Part shown: one piece after another, positions 57,285 to 64,000 of the stretch | Layout of the letters: each line of letters begins with the position of its first letter | Numbering within the stretch: the first letter of the stretch is position 1 | Assembly (NCBI RefSeq): GCF_020616515.1 | Contig: NZ_CP085135.1 | Coordinates: forward strand, 930,001-994,000 | Direction: 5' to 3' | DNA from: Mesorhizobium sp. PAMC28654 | Lineage (GTDB): Bacteria > Pseudomonadota > Alphaproteobacteria > Rhizobiales > Rhizobiaceae | Length of the DNA stretch: 64,000 bases | The notes under the pieces: model-generated | The model's database searches: none | Told to the model about the DNA's origin: nothing | The model's input: only the letters and a program-made list of their open reading frames with translations | Made by a program: the position numbers and the translations under genes

Positions 57285-57824
57285 ATGCGAATGCTCCTCC
57301 TAAAAAGTCTGGTTCAACCGCCGCTTACGGAACAGCCGCCGCCGGCTGGCGATGCGGCGATCAACGAACTCGCGCGCGCTCTTGACGGCGCAGCACACAA
57401 GCGGCTGGGCCGAAGCCTGTCCATCCGCGCGGTCGACGCCGGTTCCTGCAATGGCTGCGAACTTGAAATGCACGCACTGAGCAACGCCTTCTACGATATC
57501 GAGCGTTTCGGAATCCGTTTCGTCGCATCGCCGCGCCATGCCGATGTGCTGCTCGTGACCGGCCCAGTCACGAAGAACATGCGCGAGGCGTTGCATAGAA
57601 CCTACGAGGCCACCCCCAGTCCCAAATGGGTGGTCGCCATCGGCGACTGCGCTCTGAACGGCGGGTGTTTCGCCGGGAGTTATGCCGTGATGGGTGGGGT
57701 GTCCAAGGTGCTGCCGGTCGATCTGCGCATTCCTGGTTGCCCACCGCCCCCGATCGAGATTCTAAAAGGCTTAATCGCGTTGCTGGAGGGCGTGAACGTC
57801 AAAACAGGTGCTTCCGGAGGTTGA
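57285..57824 (+). CDS. hyfI: NuoB/HyfI-like iron-sulfur subunit
   Basis: The 179-residue protein carries SCNGCELEM, GDCALNGGCF and PGCPPPP, the cysteine set for one 4Fe-4S cluster (N2 type). It pairs with the large subunit and would pass electrons near the quinone or another acceptor. An ATG at 57285 follows hyfG after 11 bp. Confidence 0.92.
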   Translation: MRMLLLKSLVQPPLTEQPPPAGDAAINELARALDGAAHKRLGRSLSIRAVDAGSCNGCELEMHALSNAFYDIERFGIRFVASPRHADVLLVTGPVTKNMREALHRTYEATPSPKWVVAIGDCALNGGCFAGSYAVMGGVSKVLPVDLRIPGCPPPPIEILKGLIALLEGVNVKTGASGG

Positions 57825-57829
57825 ATGGC

Positions 57830-58321
57830 ATGCCGCGGCTCTTTCAGGCCGGCTTTTTCGCCGCATGCATCCAATGCATGGCCGCAGGGTTGGCAACCGT
57901 TGTCATCTTGCTGACCGTACGACATGTACCAATCATTCTGGTATCTCCAAACGTCGGTGCTGACACCCCATCTGAATTCGAAGCGCTCCTCCCCATTCTG
58001 AGAGGCAGCTATCTGGCCATAGCCTTGGTGATAGCCCTGACCAATAATCCGGTTGTCTATTTCACGGCTGAGCGTATCCGTTTCGCGTCGCACTTGATGC
58101 GTCCAAGTGATCCGGATTATGCGACAAAGAGCCTGCTGACGCAGCTTACGCTAGCCTCGATCGGATTTGCGATATTGGCGCTTCGCCCGCCGCCGACTGC
58201 ATTGCTCGATGCCGTCTCCGGTGGATGTGCCTGGGCCGCCTCGGTCACCTGGTCAGGCTTTATGAGCATCGCCGTGGCGGGTTTTGGCGCCAATGCCCAG
58301 GCGGCAAAGAGAGCGCTATGA
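57830..58321 (+). CDS. Unknown four-helix membrane protein
   Basis: The 163-residue protein has four hydrophobic helices (about residues 5-35, 58-80, 107-128 and 133-155). I do not recognise it. It follows hyfI by 5 bp, and its stop overlaps the next start, so it belongs to the operon. The frame is open further upstream inside hyfI; start MPRLFQAG is preferred. Confidence 0.65.
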   Translation: MPRLFQAGFFAACIQCMAAGLATVVILLTVRHVPIILVSPNVGADTPSEFEALLPILRGSYLAIALVIALTNNPVVYFTAERIRFASHLMRPSDPDYATKSLLTQLTLASIGFAILALRPPPTALLDAVSGGCAWAASVTWSGFMSIAVAGFGANAQAAKRAL

Positions 58322-58673
58322 ACAAGCCAACGGATAATCCCATGGATGGCGCATCCCGTGTGCAAATATCCGATCATTTGACGCCTGAAGAGCAAGAAGA
58401 CGAAAGACCCACTCTCGTTGTCGCCGCGCGCCGAGGGCTGCTTGGGCGCTGCCCCAATTGCGGAAAAGGCAGACTGTTTGCCTCATATTTGAAGCAAGTG
58501 AATCACTGCGATGTTTGTGGTCAGCAGTATGGCCATATTCACTCCGACGACGCAGCTCCCTGGCTCACGATCCTGGTTGTCGGCCATCTCGTTGTACCAA
58601 CTGCCCTAGCCGTCGAAAGTCAAACATCTCTGCCGAATTGGATTTCTATGACCTTATGGCCAGTGGTGGCCAT
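58318..58673 (+). pseudogene. DUF983 protein, cut by IS copy D
   Basis: ATG 58318 encodes a DUF983 N terminus: RRGLLGRCPNCGKGRLF, HCDVCGQQYGHIHSDDAAPW, with a zinc-like four-cysteine pattern, then the first membrane helix. The IS at 58674 removes the second helix; the frame ends at 58719. An intact relative is at 62181. Confidence 0.88.
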
Positions 58674-58758
58674 TGTTCCCCGTCAGCACCTGTGTCCCAG
58701 ATTTGAGGTTGTGAATTAAGGAGGGTTTTGATCTCGTCGTCACGACGAAGGAACCAAG

Positions 58759-59133
58759 ATGAGCCCTAAATCCTCAAGTGCCAAGAAGCCTGCCGAGCAG
58801 GTGGTAAAGGACATTCGCCGGGCGACCCGGCGGCATTTTTCAGCGGAAGACAAGATCCGGATCGTGCTGGACGGGCTGCGCGGCGAAGACAGCATCGCCG
58901 AGCTGTGCCGCAAGGAAGGGATCGCGCAGAGCCTGTATTACACCTGGTCCAAGGAGTTCATGGAGGCCGGCAAGCGCCGATTGGCGGGTGATACCGCTCG
59001 TGCTGCCACCAGCGACGAGGTCAAGGATTTGCGCCGGGAGGCCGGCGCGCTGAAGGAATGCGTCGCTGATCTGACACTGGAAAACCGTCTGCTCAAAAAA
59101 AGCATGATCGCGGATGGGGACGAGCAAGAATGA
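58759..59133 (+). CDS. IS copy D orfA
   Basis: This 124-residue HTH/coiled-coil protein is identical to those of the other copies. Its stop overlaps the orfB ATG. Confidence 0.92.
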   Translation: MSPKSSSAKKPAEQVVKDIRRATRRHFSAEDKIRIVLDGLRGEDSIAELCRKEGIAQSLYYTWSKEFMEAGKRRLAGDTARAATSDEVKDLRREAGALKECVADLTLENRLLKKSMIADGDEQE

Positions 59134-60110
59134 GATATCCCGCATCCGAAAAGCTCGAGATCATCAGGATCGTCGAGCAGTCACACCTGCCAACCCGCAA
59201 AACGCTGGACCGACTGGGCATCCCGCGCCGGACCTTCTATCGCTGGTATGACCGTTATGTCGAGGGCGGGCCTGAGGCGCTGCAGGATCGGCCCTCGGCG
59301 CCGAGCCGGGTGTGGAACCGCATCCCGCCTGCCATCCATGACCAGATCATCGAACTGGCGCTGGAGCAGTCCGAGCTCTCCCCGCGCGAACTGGCAGTAC
59401 GGTTCACCGACGAGACGCGCTACTTCGTGTCAGAAGCCAGCGTTTACCGGCTCCTCAAGGCCTACGATCTGATCACCAGCCCGGCCTATGTGGTGATCAA
59501 GGCGGCGAACGAGTTCCACACCAAGACGACGCGACCCAACGAGATGTGGCAGACGGACTTCACCTACTTCAAGATCATCGGCTGGGGCTGGATGTACCTG
59601 TCGACCGTGCTCGACGATTACTCCCGCTACATCATCGCCTGGAAACTGTGCAGCACCATGCGGGCCGAGGACGTCACCGACACGCTGGACATGGCACTTA
59701 CTGCCTCAGGGTGCGACCAGGCCCATGTGCACCACAAGCCTCGGCTGCTCAGCGATAATGGCCCCAGCTACATCGCCGGCGAACTGGCGGACTATATCCA
59801 GGACCAACGCATGAGCCATGTCCGGGGCGCTCCAATGCATCCCCAGACCCAAGGCAAGATCGAGCGCTGGCACCAGACCCTCAAAAACCGAATCCTCTTG
59901 GAGAACTACTTTCTGCCCGGCGACCTTGAGGCCCAGATCGCAGCCTTCGTCGAACATTACAACCATCGACGCTACCACGAGAGCCTGGCCAACGTAACGC
60001 CAGCCGACGCCTACTTCGGCAGGGCCGCAGCCATTATCAAACAGCGAGAAAGGATCAAACGCCAAACCATCCAACATCGGCGCTTGCAGCACCGCAAGAT
60101 CGCCGCTTAA
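59130..60110 (+). CDS. IS copy D transposase orfB
   Basis: The 326-residue transposase is intact, with DDE motifs MWQTDFTYF, LLSDNGPSY and GKIERWHQ. It can supply transposase in trans to copies A and C. Confidence 0.93.
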   Translation: MRYPASEKLEIIRIVEQSHLPTRKTLDRLGIPRRTFYRWYDRYVEGGPEALQDRPSAPSRVWNRIPPAIHDQIIELALEQSELSPRELAVRFTDETRYFVSEASVYRLLKAYDLITSPAYVVIKAANEFHTKTTRPNEMWQTDFTYFKIIGWGWMYLSTVLDDYSRYIIAWKLCSTMRAEDVTDTLDMALTASGCDQAHVHHKPRLLSDNGPSYIAGELADYIQDQRMSHVRGAPMHPQTQGKIERWHQTLKNRILLENYFLPGDLEAQIAAFVEHYNHRRYHESLANVTPADAYFGRAAAIIKQRERIKRQTIQHRRLQHRKIAA

Positions 60111-60184
60111 CATCAACCCCAAGATGAGGCCGACACTCCGCTAATCTGCGATCCAATCTGAGCCAAATGATCTGACGACGGACA

Positions 60185-62041
60185 CTCGAGGAAGCGCTTC
60201 GCGCGCGCATGAACATCCCCGTCTTTCACGACGACCAGCACGGTACTGCCATCATTGTCGGAGCCGCGGTTCTCAACGGACTCGAGCTTGCTGGAAAGAG
60301 CATCGAGACGGTAAAAATTTGTACGTCGGGCGCCGGGGCAGCGGCTATCGCCTGTCTTAATCTACTTGTGGCGCTCGGCGCCAAATACGAAAACATCTGG
60401 GTCGCCGACAAGGGCGGTCTGGTCACCCATAAACGTGCCGGTACGGTTGATCGCTGGCGTGGGAAATTCGCCCAGACGACTGATGCGACAACGCTTGCTG
60501 ATGTGATGGACAGCGCCGACGTCTTTCTCGGACTCTCGGGGCCCGGCGTTCTCAAGCCCGAAATGCTCAAGGCGATGGGCAAAAATCCGCTCGTACTTGC
60601 GCTTGCCAATCCTACGCCTGAGATCATGCCCGAGGAGGCGAGGTCAGTTCGCCCTGACGCCATGATCTGCACCGGACGCTCTGATTATTCCAACCAGGTC
60701 AACAATGTCCTTTGTTTCCCTTTCATCTTCCGTGGCGCACTCGATGTAGGCGCCGCAACGATCAACGAGGAGATGAAGCTTGCAGCGGTGAAAGCGATTG
60801 CCAAACTCGCCCACGAGCCGGGCCTGGAGGCATCCCAATCGGGTGAGCCGGCGATATATGGACCGGATCACATCATCCCGGATCCCTTTGATCAAAGGCT
60901 GATTTTGAGGATCGCTCCGGCGGTGGCGCGGGCCGCTATGGAGACTGGCGTCGCTAAACGCCCGATCGTCGATTTCGACGCATACCACGATAGCCTCAAC
61001 CGCTTTGTCTTCCGCTCCGGCCTGATCATGAAGCCAATCATCGACCGTGTGCGCAATCTTGATAAGAGAATCGCCTTTGCTGATGGCGAAGATGAACGAG
61101 TACTACGGGCGACGCAGGTGATCATAGAAGAGCGCATTGCACACCCGATTCTTATAGGGCGGCCGGCCGTTATAGAACAGCGCATTGCACGTTTCGGACT
61201 TACGCTTAAACCAGGACAAAATTTTGAGATCATCAATCCTGAAGACGACCCACGTTACCGCGATTATGTCGCACTGTTTCACTCTCTCGTCGGCCGGAGC
61301 GGCGTCGCGCCTGAGACCGCCCGTTCCGTGGTTCGCACGAATACCACCGTCATCGGCGCGCTCGCGGTCAAACGCGGCGATGCGGATGGCCTGATCTGCG
61401 GTCTGCAGGGACGCTATGTCAAACACCTGCGCGACATCCGCTCGATTATCGGGCTGGCGGAGCCGGTGACGGAGGCCTCAGCGCTCTCGATGCTTGTCAT
61501 GCCGCGGGGGGGTTTCTTCCTTGCCGACACTTACGTCACGACGAATCCAAGTGCTGATGAGCTCGTCAGCATGACGCTTCTGGCCAGAAACCATCTCAGG
61601 CATTTCAACATCACCGCGCGCGTGGCGTTGCTAAGCTATTCCGATTTTGGGTCTCGCGACGGCGACAGCGCGCTCAAAATGCGCGAAGCCTACGGAAAGC
61701 TGAGAGAGGCGGACCCCACTCTAATCGTCGAGGGCGAGATGCAGGGTGACCTTGCGCTCAATCAACGTCTGCGTGAACATTATGTGCCCGACACCATATT
61801 GAAGGGTGACGCAAACCTACTGATATTCCCGAACCTTGACGCTGCAAACCTTGCGATGACCTTGCTCAAGGAAATGAACGACGCGCTGTCCATCGGGCCA
61901 ATCCTGATGGGGCCAAAGAAACCTGCACATATTTTGGCGCCCTCTTGCACAAGTCGAGGCATCGTCAACATGACCGCCGTCGCAGCGAACGAAGCCCTCC
62001 TGCCCGATCGAGGCGGCTGGCCGGTCTCCGACGTTTCCTAG
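60185..62041 (+). pseudogene. maeB: NADP-malic enzyme/phosphotransacetylase, N terminus missing
   Basis: The frame is open from the IS boundary and begins mid-protein at LEEALRARMNIPVFHDDQHG. The NADP fold (KICTSGAGAAAIACL), the C-terminal phosphotransacetylase-like domain (from about DKRIAFADGEDERV) and the C terminus are complete, 618 codons. About 140 N-terminal residues are gone, including much of the first malate/metal site. An internal ATG at 60209 could start a shorter protein, but malic enzyme activity would be unlikely. Confidence 0.9.
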
Positions 62042-62180
62042 TGGCAATCCCGCGAATCAAGAAGACGCGGGGGCCGCAAATGGCCCCTGCGTCGCCCAAC
62101 TCAAATCATTTCTATGGTTCATGTCGAATAGCAGATATCTTGGGGTTGAAGCATTGAGGGTCATGTTCTATACATGAGAT

Positions 62181-62570
62181 ATGATGGACAGCGGTGGCAC
62201 AAAAGTTGCGCGTCCGACCTTGCAGGCCGCGCTGAAGCGGGGCTTCATGGGGCGGTGTCCAAATTGCGGTCAGGGAAAGCTGTATCGCGCATATCTGACG
62301 CAAGTAGAAAATTGTGCCGAGTGCGGCGAGCGCTTTGGCGATATTGAATCGGATGATGCAGCGCCATGGTTTACAATCCTGTTGGCGAGCATAGCTGCAG
62401 CTCCGCTCTATTTTTTGTTCCAGTCTCTTCTGGCATCACACTTCGTTGTCACGATGATATTATTGGTGCTGATTGTCATTGTGCTGATCCTCGTTTTGCT
62501 GCCACGGGTTAAGGGCGTGTTGCTCAGTGCTTTTTGGCTGTCACGGCTGGACCGCGGCACCTCCGGATGA
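62181..62570 (+). CDS. DUF983 membrane protein
   Basis: The 129-residue protein has RCPNCGQGKLY and CAECGERFGDIESDDAAPW, giving CxxC pairs likely to bind zinc, then two helices. It is complete and resembles the truncated gene at 58318. DUF983 proteins are often linked to cytochrome oxidase genes; role unproven. Confidence 0.85.
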   Translation: MMDSGGTKVARPTLQAALKRGFMGRCPNCGQGKLYRAYLTQVENCAECGERFGDIESDDAAPWFTILLASIAAAPLYFLFQSLLASHFVVTMILLVLIVIVLILVLLPRVKGVLLSAFWLSRLDRGTSG

Positions 62571-62669
62571 CCAATACTTGCCGCCAGAGGCGTTGCCTTG
62601 CCGCAGCCCGGCGGGCGGTTTTTCGCGATGTAGTTTTTCAAGGGATTCGCAGGTCCGGAGAATTTGGAG

Positions 62670-62942
62670 ATGATTACCGCTTCGCAGATGCGAGCAGCGC
62701 GGGCCTTGCTCGGAATGGACCAGAGAACTCTGGCTGAACGTGCCGGCGTTTCGCTCCCGACCATTCAACGCATGGAGGCCAGCGAAGGCGATGTACGGGA
62801 TGTAGCCGAGACACACATGAAAGTCATAAGCGCATTCAGGGCAGAGGGCGTTGAAATGATCGGCGATCATGAACGCAGTAATGACGGGGGGCGCGGCGTA
62901 CGCCTGGCGCATCCGGTCGGGTTAACAGGCCGGACTCACTGA
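62670..62942 (+). CDS. XRE-type helix-turn-helix regulator
   Basis: The 90-residue protein has HTH QRTLAERAGVSLPTIQRMEA and a C-terminal GVEMIGDHERS..GGRGVRL block like the regulator at 50338. ATG 62670 is chosen over TTG 62664. It follows the DUF983 gene on the same strand. Confidence 0.78.
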   Translation: MITASQMRAARALLGMDQRTLAERAGVSLPTIQRMEASEGDVRDVAETHMKVISAFRAEGVEMIGDHERSNDGGRGVRLAHPVGLTGRTH

Positions 62943-63012
62943 TTGCAATGCTCGCCTGGAGTCCAACTCCGGTTATGCAGAAAGGGCGTTCGAGAGACGC
63001 AGCGGGGAAGCC

Positions 63013-63234
63013 ATGAAGTCTGATCGCTCGATGAAGCGACGGTATACGCCAAATCAAGAGCCAACAGGTGGCAGTTGGTCCGTTCTGGACACTCGCCCTG
63101 AACGGCCCACAGAAACGCCTTCCCGCGTCATGGTGGGCCTTAGCAAGGATGATGCATCCGACGCCGCCGATCTGCTCAACAAGCTTGATGATCAAAAGAC
63201 AGGCCGATCCAAACAAAATCGGCGGTTCAAGTGA
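63013..63234 (+). CDS. Small conserved protein, paralogue of the gene at 44926
   Basis: The 73-residue protein contains KRRYTPNQEPTGGSWSVLD, TRPERPTETPSR and LSKDDASDAADLLNKLD. It matches the order of conserved blocks in the gene at 44926. Cytosolic, no known role. A ribosome-like site (GGGGAAG) precedes ATG 63013. Confidence 0.6.
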   Translation: MKSDRSMKRRYTPNQEPTGGSWSVLDTRPERPTETPSRVMVGLSKDDASDAADLLNKLDDQKTGRSKQNRRFK

Positions 63235-63375
63235 AAGACGAAGCCCAAACGAACCAAGAATCGGCATGCTTGATCTACGGCTTGCCAGGAGTTTTGAGTC
63301 CGCTTTTGATCGTCATGACGGGCCTGGATGCACGATGACAAAGGAAGGCATACACAGACGCATGATGGACTTTGA

Positions 63376-63651
63376 CTCCTCGATGACAGCGTAACCGCCA
63401 GCTACGGAAGTGGCTCGGCCGAAGACGCTGTACGACCATGCGGCACTGCAGAAATCGCTGGCGATCACCGCCATCTCACCGATTTCGGCTCGGGCGATGC
63501 GCGGGGCGTTGCGGTCGACGGCGGCTGGTCAATCCACCTTACGAAGCGCTCGGACCTGCAGTTGGTCACGGCACAATACCCCGACCTGATCGAACACCAT
63601 TCCATTTTCTGCAAATCCGACGTCGATCAGGGCCAGCTACTGGCCTTCTGA
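63376..63651 (+). pseudogene. Open frame without a start, probable gene remnant
   Basis: Between stops the frame encodes about 91 residues without ATG, GTG or TTG at its beginning. The second half (GDARGVAVDGGWSIHL, LVTAQYPDLIEHH, ending GQLLAF) looks protein-like, but I recognise no family. The rest of 63235-63700 shows nothing clear except the hemA ribosome site (GGAAGGA) near 63690. Confidence 0.3.
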
Positions 63652-63700
63652 CTCAGCAGAGGGATGAACAAAACCCCTTAACTTGGTGGAAGGAAGGATT

Positions 63701-64000
63701 ATGGACTTCGAAGCTCTCCTCGCCGCTAGGCTTGATGGCCTGCATAAGGAAGGGCGCTATCGGGTTTTTGCCGAGATTGAACGTCACGCAGGCTCGTTTC
63801 CACACGCAACTCGCCACGCTGACGGCTTGAAGCGCGACGTGACCGTGTGGTGTTCCAACGACTACTTGGGCATGGGGCAGAGCCCAAAGGTGATTGCCGC
63901 CATGCACGAAGCCCTCGATAAATCCGGCGCCGGCGCCGGCGGCACGCGCAACATTTCCGGCAATAGCCATGATCATGTCCTTCTTGAGCGCGAACTTGCT
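63701..64000 (+). CDS. hemA: 5-aminolevulinate synthase, 3' end outside the window
   Basis: ATG 63701 follows GGAAGGATT. The first 100 residues are typical: [34 protein letters not shown] and [17 protein letters not shown]. This PLP enzyme condenses glycine with succinyl-CoA in the first step of heme synthesis in alphaproteobacteria. Together with hemN and sdh it fits a heme and respiration theme. The reading frame is open to the window end. Confidence 0.94.
   Translation, partial: MDFEALLAARLDGLHKEGRYRVFAEIERHAGSFPHATRHADGLKRDVTVWCSNDYLGMGQSPKVIAAMHEALDKSGAGAGGTRNISGNSHDHVLLERELA

Larger units (their letters stand above)
58674..60184 (+). mobile_element. IS copy D (two-ORF, IS3-like element), intact
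   Basis: This 1511-bp copy has the same ends as A and B, TGTTCCCC...GACGGACA. The flanks (GGCCAT before, CTCGAGG after) share no repeat. It lies between a truncated DUF983 gene and a truncated maeB, so it marks a breakpoint. Confidence 0.92.

Noticed and set aside
63190..63203. TTGATGATCAA as an anaerobox
   Set aside because: The half-sites are separated by one base instead of four, and it is inside a coding sequence.

Overview
The window looks like an accessory region (symbiosis island, plasmid or chromid) of a rhizobial alphaproteobacterium, with Mesorhizobium or Rhizobium-like content. The evidence is an oxygen-sensing fixL-fixJ pair, an FnrN-type regulator, remnants of the fixNOQP-fixGHIS cluster, the two ketosynthases of the rhizobial very-long-chain fatty acid (lipid A) pathway, an ALAS-type hemA, and a rhizobial set of stress proteins. 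GC content is high throughout. Most genes serve low-oxygen respiration and redox balance.

Region 1 (1-8.6 kb): a ba3/b(o/a)3-type heme-copper oxidase operon with c-type cytochromes, then an nnrS gene split by an IS21-family element. Region 2 (8.9-15 kb): a decayed cupredoxin, a K+ channel, hemN, fnrN, a hemerythrin, and a deletion scar joining fixN to fixI and fixS. Region 3 (15-23 kb): a VIT-family transporter, a cytochrome b561, a flavin-transfer cassette (FMN-binding protein, ApbE, RnfD-like/ferredoxin reductase fusion) and a PepSY/two-component system. Region 4 (23-35.6 kb): a microaerobic stress block (CBS-BON, DUF6455, Nudix, MgtA, universal stress protein, FixLJ, a translational machinery protein, cytochrome c, phasin, DUF2267).

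Region 5 (35.6-41.6 kb): an IS-built mosaic holding a truncated, defence-like helicase operon. Region 6 (41.6-50.1 kb): an fabF pair flanked by one intact and one internally deleted copy of a spermidine-synthase-like gene, then an sdhCDAB operon. Region 7 (50.3-58.7 kb): an operon encoding a membrane complex related to hydrogenase-4 and complex I whose large subunit lacks the Ni-Fe cysteines. Region 8 (58.7-64 kb): another IS copy, an N-terminally truncated maeB, small regulators, and the start of hemA.

Two features tie the window together. First, at least twelve FNR/FixK-type palindromes (TTGAT-N4-ATCAA and close variants), mostly about 35-90 bp upstream of a start codon, mark a low-oxygen regulon that FnrN in the window could control. 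Second, decay is heavy: four copies of one 1.51-kb IS (only one with a target duplication), a nested second IS, several deletion fusions, and about nine single- or two-base frameshifts. Those frameshifts are either real pseudogenes or sequence errors.
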